Origin: Acinetobacter sichuanensis
GTDB taxonomy: Bacteria; Pseudomonadota; Gammaproteobacteria; Pseudomonadales; Moraxellaceae
DNA: 39,749 nt
Assembly: GCF_003024515.2 (NCBI RefSeq)
Contig: NZ_PYIX02000040.1
Coordinates: 1-39,749 of the forward strand
Direction of reading: 5' to 3'
The notes below the pieces were generated by a model. The model had not been told where the DNA came from and did no database searches. It saw only the letters and a program-made list of their open reading frames with translations. Positions 8,972 through 17,108 of this stretch are shown here, in pieces. The position numbers and the translations under genes were made by a program. Position 1 is the stretch's first letter. Every line of letters starts with the position of its first letter.

Positions 8972-8991
8972 TTATAGATATTAATTATATT
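8972..8991 (+). promoter_or_regulatory. Putative operator shared with LysR/symporter promoter, copy 2
   Basis: TTATAGATATTAATTATATT here matches 19 of 20 bases of the element at 634-653. It lies 85-104 bp upstream of the mdlC start, a normal distance for an activator site of a LysR protein. Confidence 0.45.
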
Positions 8992-9271
8992 AAAGCTTCA
9001 AAAACCTAAATATTTTTCAATCTAAAAAGTCGATTTAAATATCCTATATCAATGAATTCATTTAATATTTCATAAATTAGATGCTTTCACAAGATTACAG
9101 ATTGATCAGGATTTAAGATCAAACCAAATTGAAATATTTCTACATTTTGTCAAAGCCTAGTTATATAAGGAAAATAGGTTGTACAATAGATCTTGAGCAC
9201 AGGCTTCTGCATTTATAAATTATATTGCTAAAAAAGCCTTCAGTGGCAGGTTGATGTAATAAAACTATTAC

Positions 9272-9318
9272 GAGTCGAAAAAGTCTAATGATTTTGATAC
9301 ATATAACTTTTTCAACTC
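9272..9318 (-). terminator. Imperfect hairpin downstream of thiolase gene
   Basis: GAGTCGAAAAAGT pairs with ACTTTTTCAACTC (one mismatch on this strand, a G-U wobble in RNA) across a 21-nt loop, about 60-100 bp after the thiolase stop. No T-run follows, so termination is only possible. Confidence 0.3.
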
Positions 9319-9376
9319 ACTACAAATGTGCCTCACTTGTACTTTTAATCTGTAAGTGATAAGAATTATCTGGATA

Positions 9377-10588
9377 TTAAGTTAATTTTCGACTAATAAT
9401 CATTGCAATACCCTGTCCCACACCAATACACATCGAACAAAGTGCATAATTACCATCTATTACTTCAAGTTGATTCAAAGCAGTAGTAACTAAACGCGCT
9501 CCTGAGGCACCTAATGGATGCCCTAATGCAATTGCTCCACCATTTGGATTTACCTTTTTACAGCTATCTTTCAATCCTAAATCACGTATACAAGCTAAAA
9601 CCTGAGCAGAAAATGCTTCATTCAGTTCAATAACATCCATCTGATCTAATGTTAAACCTGTTTGTGCCAATAGCTTTTTAATAGCAGGTGCTGGCGCATA
9701 TCCCATAATCCTTGGTTCAACACCAATGGTAGTAGCACCTACTATTTTTGCTCGTGGTTGCAGATGATATTTTTTTATTGCTTCATCTGATGCAATCAAT
9801 AAAGCGGCTGCACCATCATTGATTCCAGATGAATTCCCTGCAGTCACGCTACCCTCTGCTTTTACTATTGGTTTCAACTTTGCTAAAACTTCAGTAGTAG
9901 TAGATGCACGAGGATGTTCATCTTGATAGATGATAATAGGTTCTTCTTTATGCTGTGGAATTCTTACTGGAATAAGTTCTTTATCAAAAAAACCATTTTG
10001 TTGAGCTACTTCAGTTCTTTTTTGACTTTGTAGTGCAAAGGTATCTTGATCAATACGGCTGATATTAAATAGTTCAGCGACATTTTCAGCCGTTTGCGGC
10101 ATGGTTTCTACACCGTACAATTCTTTGAGCTTTGGATTAATAAAACGCCATCCCATAGTAGTATCTTCTATTTTCTGACTACGATTATATGCACCTTCAG
10201 ATTTACCCATCACAAATGGCGCACGTGTCATAGATTCAACACCGCCTGCAATTATTAAATCAGCTTCTCCTGCTTTTATTGCACGTGCTGCCATAGCAAT
10301 CGCATCTAAGGATGAGCCACACAAACGATTCACTGTCGTCGCTGGAACTCGACAGGGCAAACCAGCCAATAATGCGGACATACGTCCGACATTACGGTTA
10401 TCTTCCCCTGCTTGGTTCGCACATCCATAAATAACATCATCTACCAACTCCCATTGAATAGTCGGATTACGCTGTATTAATGCTTTAATTGGTAAAGCCC
10501 CTAAATCATCAGTACGAACAGCCGCTAAACCACCTGCATAACGACCAAAGGGAGTCCGAATTGCATCCACGATATACGCATTTCCCAT
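9377..10588 (-). CDS. Thiolase, beta-ketoadipyl-CoA/acetyl-CoA acyltransferase type (PcaF/PaaJ-like)
   Basis: It cleaves a 3-oxoacyl-CoA with CoA to give acetyl-CoA and a shortened acyl-CoA. The 403 residues carry the full thiolase set: nucleophile Cys90 (TVNRLCGSSLDA), His357 (GHPLGASG) and Cys387 (CSMCIGVGQG). Stretches such as CANQAGEDNRNVGRM, GGVESMTRAPFVMGKSEGAY and EDTTMGWRFINP are typical of PcaF/PaaJ thiolases acting on 3-oxoadipyl-CoA. ATG 10588 follows AAAGGAAAAATA. It lies 89 bp after a DcaP-like porin, within a block of acyl-CoA genes but apart from the main operon. I infer cleavage of a dicarboxyl-CoA; the exact substrate is open. Confidence 0.85.
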   Translation of the reverse strand: MGNAYIVDAIRTPFGRYAGGLAAVRTDDLGALPIKALIQRNPTIQWELVDDVIYGCANQAGEDNRNVGRMSALLAGLPCRVPATTVNRLCGSSLDAIAMAARAIKAGEADLIIAGGVESMTRAPFVMGKSEGAYNRSQKIEDTTMGWRFINPKLKELYGVETMPQTAENVAELFNISRIDQDTFALQSQKRTEVAQQNGFFDKELIPVRIPQHKEEPIIIYQDEHPRASTTTEVLAKLKPIVKAEGSVTAGNSSGINDGAAALLIASDEAIKKYHLQPRAKIVGATTIGVEPRIMGYAPAPAIKKLLAQTGLTLDQMDVIELNEAFSAQVLACIRDLGLKDSCKKVNPNGGAIALGHPLGASGARLVTTALNQLEVIDGNYALCSMCIGVGQGIAMIISRKLT

Positions 10589-10638
10589 TATTTTTCCTTT
10601 TAAATATCCTGTCTATTTATTTATAAAATTAGATATAC

Positions 10639-10652
10639 TTTATGTACATAAA
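10639..10652. promoter_or_regulatory. 14-bp palindrome upstream of thiolase gene
   Basis: TTTATGTACATAAA is perfectly palindromic and lies about 50-64 bp upstream of the thiolase start, between porin and thiolase. It could be an operator, but short AT-rich palindromes arise by chance. Confidence 0.25.
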
Positions 10653-10677
10653 ACATAAATTAATCTCTTTGAATATA

Positions 10678-11919
10678 TTAAAAGCTATATTTAGCCAAAA
10701 GGTTTATTCTAGATAATTCCCCATATAGATCAGAGAATGTCGTCCGTTTTCCATATGTATACTCAACTCCCATATCTATATTGGAAGTTGGCGACCAAAA
10801 TAAATTTGACACGACATTAATCATTTTTTTATTTTGCTCTAAATTATTTTCTGAAAAATCCGAATCATTTTCATATTTAAGTTGTGCGATTGAAAATGTT
10901 GATCGAAATTTATCATTCCATTTATGTATATAGCCTAATTGAAAAAGATTATAAGCACTTTGACTTATATCGCCTTTATTATTAATTAAAAAGGCATCAT
11001 TATTTTTAGAATATGACATATAGCGATTATCTCCAACAACATGATAAGCATTGAGAATGAATGTATTAGATTGATCAAGTTGATGTTTTGCACCTATACC
11101 AATACCCCAAGCCCATTTTTTTTCATCTTGCTTTGAATCAACTTTAACTCTATTCTCATGTAACATTGCATGAACTTGAAAAAGATTTTCTTTCGTCCTA
11201 AACTCATAACGTGATGTTAAGGCAGGCAATCGGCTCCCTCCAGAAACTCTAGAATTTTCAATATCACCACCTTCTAATGCAGTAATTATATTTTGCTTAT
11301 CATCAATCACACTTCGATATTGCAATTGTACATTACGTTGTGCTCCTGTACCCATAGCACCTGTAAAATCAGCAAGACTCGGGGTTGTATCGAGATTTAC
11401 AAATGGTGATGTTGTTTGCCCAATTAGCCAATGACCAAGAGAAAAATATGCATGTCTGACTCTAACTGAACCATCTCCATTATCCCCATTTCCTCCCATG
11501 AAATCTGCTTCTAACTTACCACTCATCTTTCCTATAGATGTCTGCTTTATAATATCAACACCAAAGCGAGAAGTTGCCACAGATACATTTAATGCGTTTT
11601 TTTGAGAATTTACATTACTAAGTGGTACAGAACCTGTTTTATTTCCTACAGAACGTGTAGTCCCTTTAAAATCATATGCTGCATCCATTCTTATATTTCC
11701 ATAAAATTTAAACTCAGCTTGATCTATTAATTTTTCCGTTTCATTTATTTTTGATTGCTGTTGATTATTAATCTCCATTTTCCTCGTTATTTCATTCATT
11801 TCAGCTTGAATATCATATAGTTTATTTTTCAACTCCTCATATTTAGTATCCTCATTTGCTTTTGATATTTGGGATATTAGAGTCAATAATACACAAAAAT
11901 ATAATCCATTATATTTCAC
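10678..11919 (-). CDS. DcaP-like trimeric outer-membrane porin
   Basis: The 413-residue protein has a signal peptide (MKYNGLYFCVLLTLISQISKA, cleavage likely before NED) and a polar, Glu/Lys-rich helical stretch at about 24-68 that looks like a coiled coil. A long beta-rich barrel region follows (from KFYGNIRMDAAYDF) and ends in a terminal Phe (NLLAKYSF). A coiled coil ahead of a barrel starting FYGNIRxDA is the DcaP plan; DcaP of Acinetobacter passes dicarboxylates. The start is GTG at 11919 after AAGGAAACC. A 21-bp palindrome lies 35 bp upstream. It probably admits the substrate of the adjoining acyl-CoA module, likely an organic acid. Confidence 0.8.
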   Translation of the reverse strand: MKYNGLYFCVLLTLISQISKANEDTKYEELKNKLYDIQAEMNEITRKMEINNQQQSKINETEKLIDQAEFKFYGNIRMDAAYDFKGTTRSVGNKTGSVPLSNVNSQKNALNVSVATSRFGVDIIKQTSIGKMSGKLEADFMGGNGDNGDGSVRVRHAYFSLGHWLIGQTTSPFVNLDTTPSLADFTGAMGTGAQRNVQLQYRSVIDDKQNIITALEGGDIENSRVSGGSRLPALTSRYEFRTKENLFQVHAMLHENRVKVDSKQDEKKWAWGIGIGAKHQLDQSNTFILNAYHVVGDNRYMSYSKNNDAFLINNKGDISQSAYNLFQLGYIHKWNDKFRSTFSIAQLKYENDSDFSENNLEQNKKMINVVSNLFWSPTSNIDMGVEYTYGKRTTFSDLYGELSRINLLAKYSF

Positions 11920-11953
11920 GTTGGTTTCCTTCAGGCAATACTTAGCTTAAATC

Positions 11954-11974
11954 TGAAATTTAAAATAAATTTCA
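11954..11974. promoter_or_regulatory. 21-bp palindrome upstream of porin gene, possible IclR operator
   Basis: TGAAATTTA, a 3-nt spacer AAA, then TAAATTTCA form a perfect inverted repeat. The outer GAAAT/ATTTC halves resemble those of the palindrome upstream of the iclR-type gene. Position is 35-55 bp upstream of the porin GTG. Binding by the local IclR protein is inferred. Confidence 0.45.
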
Positions 11975-12170
11975 AACATTTTTAAAACGCATTTTATAAA
12001 AATCGAAAATTGAAATATTTTACATTTAATAAAAATTCATAATTATTTAGATGCAAAAAATGATAAAAGAATCTTATAAAGAAACTTCTCAAAGTTTTGT
12101 ATCATTTTCAAAATGAAATCTAATTAAAAAAGAAAAAGTATCTCAAAAATTGAAATTGTCTAGGTAAATA

Positions 12171-12917
12171 CTAACTTTCATCAAAAACCTCCTGACAATA
12201 TTTTTTCAACGCAACCAAATAGTCTTGTTGATTTTGTTTAATTCTTCGTTCTGCACCAGTAATTGAAAATGCAAGAACTTCTCCATTTACTAGACCCGAA
12301 ATTGCAATCGAGGCCAGCCCTTCACTTCCTTCGTTTTCAACATATACCCACCCTTTACTTCTAAACTCTTTTACTTGCTGAAAAAGTTCATCGGGGGTAG
12401 TTAACGTATTTGATGCAAGTTTTTCATAATTTTTATTACCTAATTCCACTTTGATCTGCTTTTCAGGTAACTTCGTGAGAATTGCTTTTCCAATTGAAGA
12501 AACATGTAAGCTAATCCGATCGCCTTGATTGAGTGTATAACGTAAGGGATCTCTGCCTGCAGCAAATGCTAATACAGTTATAATTTTGGATTTATGATGT
12601 AAAATTCCACATAATGCACTTTCCCCTGTATAGTCTCTTAGTGCATTGCATATATCCATAAGCTTTTGTGTTTTATCATCATTTTTATTAATTTCTGATG
12701 ACATAGCATGAAGCCGACCTGTAGGATATAAGGTTCGTGAAATTTGTGATCTTTTTAAATAACCTTGATCAATAAGTGTATTTACCAAGTCGGAACAACT
12801 ACTTTCTGCAACACCTAAAAATTTTGCAAGTTCTGCATTGGTCAAATCACGTTTTTCTTTTGCAAAAATTTCAAATATAGCTAATGTTCGAACAGCTGCA
12901 GGTACTAAAGCAGGCAT
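12171..12917 (-). CDS. IclR-family transcriptional regulator
   Basis: This 248-residue protein has an N-terminal winged helix-turn-helix (VRTLAIFEIFAKEKRDLTNAELAKFLGV, then SCSDLVNTLIDQGYL). A C-terminal IclR effector domain of about 170 residues follows (GDRISLHVSSIGKAILTKLPE, GWVYVENEGSEGLASIAISG). Length is normal. ATG 12917 has AGGA upstream. It sits between the porin and the permease of the acyl-CoA module, all on the minus strand, so it is the most likely regulator of that module. A 24-bp palindrome 38-61 bp upstream of its start suggests autoregulation. The effector is not known. Confidence 0.92.
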   Translation of the reverse strand: MPALVPAAVRTLAIFEIFAKEKRDLTNAELAKFLGVAESSCSDLVNTLIDQGYLKRSQISRTLYPTGRLHAMSSEINKNDDKTQKLMDICNALRDYTGESALCGILHHKSKIITVLAFAAGRDPLRYTLNQGDRISLHVSSIGKAILTKLPEKQIKVELGNKNYEKLASNTLTTPDELFQQVKEFRSKGWVYVENEGSEGLASIAISGLVNGEVLAFSITGAERRIKQNQQDYLVALKKYCQEVFDES

Positions 12918-12954
12918 AAATTAATCCTAATCATGATATTTTTTAAATTTCATC

Positions 12955-12978
12955 ATATTTGAAATATATTTCAAATAT
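12955..12978. promoter_or_regulatory. Perfect 24-bp palindrome upstream of iclR-type gene
   Basis: Each 12-bp arm reads ATATTTGAAATA from its own strand. The centre contains GAAAT-AT-ATTTC, close to the GGAAAT-ATTTCC core known for E. coli IclR. It lies 38-61 bp upstream of the regulator's ATG and is a strong candidate for its own operator. Confidence 0.6.
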
Positions 12979-13104
12979 CAAATACAACTCATTCACTGGT
13001 ATTCTAAAAAGAAGAGCTTAAATATTAGACTTTAAAATTCATACATTTAAAAGTATTTATACTCTATAGCTCCACTTTTTATTACAACATGATCTAATTT
13101 ACAT

Positions 13105-14436
13105 TCAGGATAGTTGTTTTCTAGAGGAGACTGTTCTCATCCGATAAAATACAATACATAAAATTGCAGCCATCACACATGATCCTCCCATGAAATACAA
13201 ACTTGAAGAATAATTACCTGAACTTGTTTTAAGGTATGCAATTACGATTGGACCAATAATTCCAGCACATCCTTGCATTACGGTAAGAATGGCATAACCT
13301 GTAGCAGCATGCTTTCCAACCAATACTTGACCTGGCATCGCCCAAGTCAATGCATAGGCACTTGCGATCCCAATCCATGTGATTGTCAAACATGCAAGTG
13401 TTAGCCATATACTATGAATACTGATATTAGCTAAAAATAAACCTAAGGCACCAATGAAAGCTGTAATTACGAAATGCCAACAACGCTCTCCAGTTGCATC
13501 AGAGTGACGGGCAATAATAATTGAGGCAATGACACCACATAATGCTGGAATACTTGAATACCAACCAATTTCTTTGATCGTTAAACCTAAAGTTTTCAAC
13601 AAGGCTGGCTGCCAAAATGTAAGTCCTAACGTAGCTTGAAGTATGAGAAAACCAATTAACCCACAAATCCATATACGAACATCTGAAATTAATTCAATTA
13701 AATGTCTCTTTTCAAAATGGTGTTCAACTTTACCATCCTTATTGACCAACTCTTGAACACGTTGCTTTTCTTGATTTGTTAGCCATTTAGCTTGGTCAGG
13801 GGAGTCTGATAAAATATAGTACGCAAGTACTGCAAAAAGCAGACATGGTAGTCCCTCCCCGATAAAAAGCCATTGCCATCCACGTAATCCCCAAAGACCA
13901 TCTAAACCTGTCATTAAAGAGGCAGCTAATGGTCCAGCAATAATTCTGGCTACACTAGTTGCTGTATAAAAAATAGCAACTGCCTGTGCTCTACGGTTAT
14001 CTGGATACCATAAACTTAAGTAATATAATATTCCTGGTGCAAATCCAGCTTCGAATACTCCTGTCAAAAATCGTAATATATAAAATAATTCAGGTGTCGT
14101 GACAAAGCACATGGCAACTGTACATGATCCCCAAAGAATCATAATACGTAAAATAGTTTTTCGAATCCCAACTTTCGATAAAATAATATTACTTGGCACT
14201 TCAAATAATATTAACCCAATATATAAAGCACTTGCTGCAAGTCCAAAAACTACGTCATTAAAACCTAAATGCTGTTTCATTTCTAACTGAGCAAATGAAA
14301 TATTAGACTTATCTAAGTAATTCAAAATAAAACAAAACCAAATAATAGGTAGTATTTTCCAGTTGATTTTCCTAAATAATTTGTTATCTGAATTTGTAAC
14401 AATATTATTTATCTGAACATCCGTTTTATTATCCAT
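13105..14436 (-). CDS. MFS permease, anion:cation symporter (ACS) family
   Basis: The 443-residue protein has about 12 hydrophobic helices. INWKILPIIWFCFILNYLDKSNISFAQL near the N-terminus, FEVPSNIILSKVGIRKTI and RFLTGVFEAGFAPGILYYLSLWYP mark the ACS family, which imports organic anions such as hexuronates, phthalate, tartrate and 4-hydroxyphenylacetate. ATG 14436 follows GGAGCTTTG. It is the last gene behind the SDR-to-ALDH operon, separated from ALDH by 101 bp with a strong hairpin, and lies just before the IclR gene. It probably imports the acid that the operon degrades. Confidence 0.87.
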   Translation of the reverse strand: MDNKTDVQINNIVTNSDNKLFRKINWKILPIIWFCFILNYLDKSNISFAQLEMKQHLGFNDVVFGLAASALYIGLILFEVPSNIILSKVGIRKTILRIMILWGSCTVAMCFVTTPELFYILRFLTGVFEAGFAPGILYYLSLWYPDNRRAQAVAIFYTATSVARIIAGPLAASLMTGLDGLWGLRGWQWLFIGEGLPCLLFAVLAYYILSDSPDQAKWLTNQEKQRVQELVNKDGKVEHHFEKRHLIELISDVRIWICGLIGFLILQATLGLTFWQPALLKTLGLTIKEIGWYSSIPALCGVIASIIIARHSDATGERCWHFVITAFIGALGLFLANISIHSIWLTLACLTITWIGIASAYALTWAMPGQVLVGKHAATGYAILTVMQGCAGIIGPIVIAYLKTSSGNYSSSLYFMGGSCVMAAILCIVFYRMRTVSSRKQLS

Positions 14437-14455
14437 CAAAGCTCCATGCCTATTG

Positions 14456-14488
14456 ACTTTGATGAGGCTATTTCACACTCATCAAAGT
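14456..14488 (-). other. Intercistronic hairpin between ALDH and permease genes
   Basis: ACTTTGATGAG and CTCATCAAAGT form a perfect 11-bp stem with an 11-nt loop. There is no U-run after it on the minus strand, so it is more likely an mRNA stability, processing or attenuation element than a terminator. Confidence 0.5.
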
Positions 14489-14537
14489 TCTATATTTAAT
14501 TTTTTCAGAAATTTTTTTTAATTAGTAAATCCGTTTA

Positions 14538-15986
14538 CTAATTTTGTAAGTACACAACATGCGTATGGGTATATTCATACAGACCATGTTTTCCATCTGC
14601 ACCGCCTATTCCTGATTTTCTCACTCCTGCATGGAAGCCTTGCATTGCTTCAAAATTTTCTCGATTTATATAAGTTTCACCAAAATCTAGCTCTTGTATA
14701 GCATGCATGGTATTCGACAAACTTTGAGTGTAAATTGAAGATGTAAGTCCATAATCACTTGCATTAGACAAAGAAATAGCCTCATCTAAATTTTCGACAA
14801 TTTGAATTGGCAATACAGGACCAAAAATTTCATCCTTCATAATCTCCATATGATCTGAGCAATTCATGAGTACTGTTGGTTGAAAATGGAAGCCTTGATC
14901 AACTTGTGCTCTCTGCCCACCTGTTAGAACTGTTGCGCCTTGTTGAATCGCTCGATTGACCATACTTTCCACTTTTTCAAGTGCTGCTGAATTAATCAAT
15001 GGTCCCATATCTATACTTTGATTTGATAATGGATCTCCGTAGCGAACTGTGCTCATTTGAGATGAAATTTTATCTATAAACTCATCTGCAACTTTCCTTT
15101 CAACATATACTCGTTCAACACAGTTACATACTTGTCCAGAGTTAATAATTTTCGAGTTCCTAATTGCTGTCGCTGCAAGATCTAAATCAGCATCTGCCAA
15201 AACAATAGCAGGGGCTTTTCCACCTAACTCTAAATTAACTTTTGTTAAATTATTTGCTGCTGCTCTCATAATGGCATGACCAGTTTTCACACTCCCTGTG
15301 AAACTCACCATATTAATATCTGAATGCTCAGATAGGTTTCCACCGACAAGACCTGTTCCATTTACAACATTAAATACCCCTGCTGGTAATCCAACAGATG
15401 CAACGATTCTTGCAAATTCATAACAGTTATTTGGTGTTTCTTCACTTGGTTTGATTACAACAGTATTACCTGTAATCAATGCAGGAGCCATCTTTCGAGC
15501 AATCAAAAAGAAGGGGAAGTTCCATGGTAAAATTCCTGCAATCACACCTAAAGGTTTGCGAAATAGCATTATTGTTTCATTTTGGCGATCGCTAGGTATA
15601 ATTTCACCTTCTATACGTCTAGCCCACTCCGCCATATAATCTAAATAATCTGCAGTAAAACTGACTTCAATCTCCGCCAGATTTAAGGTTTTACCTTGCT
15701 CACGGGAAATTACATTCGCAAGACGACTCTTTTGCAGCCGAATTGCCGCAGCAATTTTATGTAAATAATAAGCTCTTTCAATTGCAGGGCGACGTGCCCA
15801 AGCTTTTTTTGCCGCTAATGCTGCCTCAACTGCATGATTTACATCATTAATATCACTTGATGAAACTTTTGAGATTAAAGCATGAGTTGCTGGATTTTTT
15901 ACTTCATAATGTGATTTAGTCGCAATAAATTGTCCATTTATAAAATTTTCATATATTGGAATGATTCCATTCTCAACTTGGCTCAT
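14538..15986 (-). CDS. NAD(P)-dependent aldehyde dehydrogenase, AldA (lactaldehyde/glycolaldehyde) type
   Basis: The 482-residue enzyme oxidises an aldehyde to its acid. It follows E. coli AldA almost block by block: FTADYLDYMAEWARR, GILPWNFPFFLIARKMAPAL, TKVNLELGGKAPAIV, INSGQVCNCVERVYV, GETYINRENFEAMQGFHAG and SGIGGADGKHGLYEY. Catalytic residues are Cys287, Glu253 and Asn156. ATG 15986 follows AAGGGAAAGGAAAT. It lies 50 bp after an aldo/keto reductase in the long leftward operon. AldA itself uses small hydroxyaldehydes, so the substrate here may be a short hydroxy- or carboxy-aldehyde. Family subgroup is well supported; substrate is inference. Confidence 0.9.
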   Translation of the reverse strand: MSQVENGIIPIYENFINGQFIATKSHYEVKNPATHALISKVSSSDINDVNHAVEAALAAKKAWARRPAIERAYYLHKIAAAIRLQKSRLANVISREQGKTLNLAEIEVSFTADYLDYMAEWARRIEGEIIPSDRQNETIMLFRKPLGVIAGILPWNFPFFLIARKMAPALITGNTVVIKPSEETPNNCYEFARIVASVGLPAGVFNVVNGTGLVGGNLSEHSDINMVSFTGSVKTGHAIMRAAANNLTKVNLELGGKAPAIVLADADLDLAATAIRNSKIINSGQVCNCVERVYVERKVADEFIDKISSQMSTVRYGDPLSNQSIDMGPLINSAALEKVESMVNRAIQQGATVLTGGQRAQVDQGFHFQPTVLMNCSDHMEIMKDEIFGPVLPIQIVENLDEAISLSNASDYGLTSSIYTQSLSNTMHAIQELDFGETYINRENFEAMQGFHAGVRKSGIGGADGKHGLYEYTHTHVVYLQN

Positions 15987-16036
15987 ATTTCCTTTCCCTT
16001 AATTTGAGGATATCCATGTTTGATAAGTCACATTAT

Positions 16037-17062
16037 TTAAACTGGTGATGGATTGCGTTCGCGATAAACTGATCTTTGGTGCCAATACGGATAAGGTGCA
16101 GATTTATGACTCGCTTTATCAAGTAATGTGATCTGCTCATTGGTTAGATTAAAATCTGAAGCTGATAAATTTTGCATTAACTGGGTTTCATTACGTGCCC
16201 CAATCACCAAACTAGCCACTGTTGGTCTTTGTAACAGCCAATTTAATGCAATATGAGACACTGGGCGTTCGTATTCATCTGCTAAAGATTGTAAAAGATC
16301 AATCAAATCATAAAATTGAGCATCATCCATGGATGTCCGAGCACCCAATGTTGCAACTCGACTGCCTTCAACGACTGGGCTATAACGGTTAATCTTTCCT
16401 GAAAGAAGTCCGGCAGACAAAGGGCTCCAGACAATTGATCCTACATTTTGATCAATGGCAAGTGGCATAAGCTCCCATTCAAAATCACGAGCAAGTAATG
16501 AATAATGAACTTGATGAGCAATATATTTTGGCCAATGATGTTCACCTGCTAATGCTAAAGCTTTCATAAGTTGCCATCCTGAATAATTAAAACAACCAAC
16601 ATGCCTAATCTTTCCAGCTTGAACCAACTCATCTACAGCAGATAGCGTTTCTTCTAAAGGTGTAAGCATATCGAAACCATGTAATTGCCATAAATCGATT
16701 GTTTCAATACCTAATCTTTTTAGACTTGCCTCACACGCATGAACCAAATGCTTCTTTGTTGCTCCAATATCATCTTTTTGATCACTCATTCGAAAGCCAG
16801 CTTTCGAAGCAATAATCATTTTGTTTCGACGCCCTTGAATGGTCTTTCCTAGTATTTCCTCAGACAAACCTCGCGAATACACATCTGCTGTATCAAAAAG
16901 TGTGACACCTGCATCAATTGCAATATCAACTAATCTCTTAGCTTGATGAACGTCTGTTTCACCCCATGCCTTATAAAACTCGCTTCCACCACCAAATGTT
17001 GCAGTTCCAAGACTAAGCACTGAAACCTGCAAATCAGAATTACCAACTGTTCTATACTTCAT
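16037..17062 (-). CDS. Aldo/keto reductase
   Basis: The 341-residue TIM-barrel enzyme is an NADPH-linked carbonyl reductase or alcohol dehydrogenase. The catalytic tetrad reads Asp57 (LFDTADVY), Tyr62, Lys87 (IIASKAGF) and His128 (LWQLHGFD). Signatures SLGTATFGGG, DLWQLHG and ALNWLLQRPTVASLVIGARN are typical of the large AKR clade with YajO/Tas-type proteins. ATG 17062 follows GAGGTGGGAAA. It lies 46 bp after the lyase-like gene and 50 bp before ALDH, so it likely interconverts an alcohol and an aldehyde with the AldA-type enzyme. Substrate unknown. Confidence 0.88.
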   Translation of the reverse strand: MKYRTVGNSDLQVSVLSLGTATFGGGSEFYKAWGETDVHQAKRLVDIAIDAGVTLFDTADVYSRGLSEEILGKTIQGRRNKMIIASKAGFRMSDQKDDIGATKKHLVHACEASLKRLGIETIDLWQLHGFDMLTPLEETLSAVDELVQAGKIRHVGCFNYSGWQLMKALALAGEHHWPKYIAHQVHYSLLARDFEWELMPLAIDQNVGSIVWSPLSAGLLSGKINRYSPVVEGSRVATLGARTSMDDAQFYDLIDLLQSLADEYERPVSHIALNWLLQRPTVASLVIGARNETQLMQNLSASDFNLTNEQITLLDKASHKSAPYPYWHQRSVYRERNPSPV

Positions 17063-17108
17063 TTTCCCACCTCAAGTTTTAAGCTAATTACATTATTCAC
17101 TCATGTAA

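Larger units (their letters stand above)
8888..9376. other. Gene-free region upstream of the mdl operon and downstream of thiolase
   Basis: This 489-bp stretch holds the mdlC promoter side (repeat element at 8972-8991) and, nearer the thiolase stop, an imperfect hairpin at 9272-9318. I found no convincing coding sequence, RNA gene or IS remnant in it. Confidence 0.5.
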
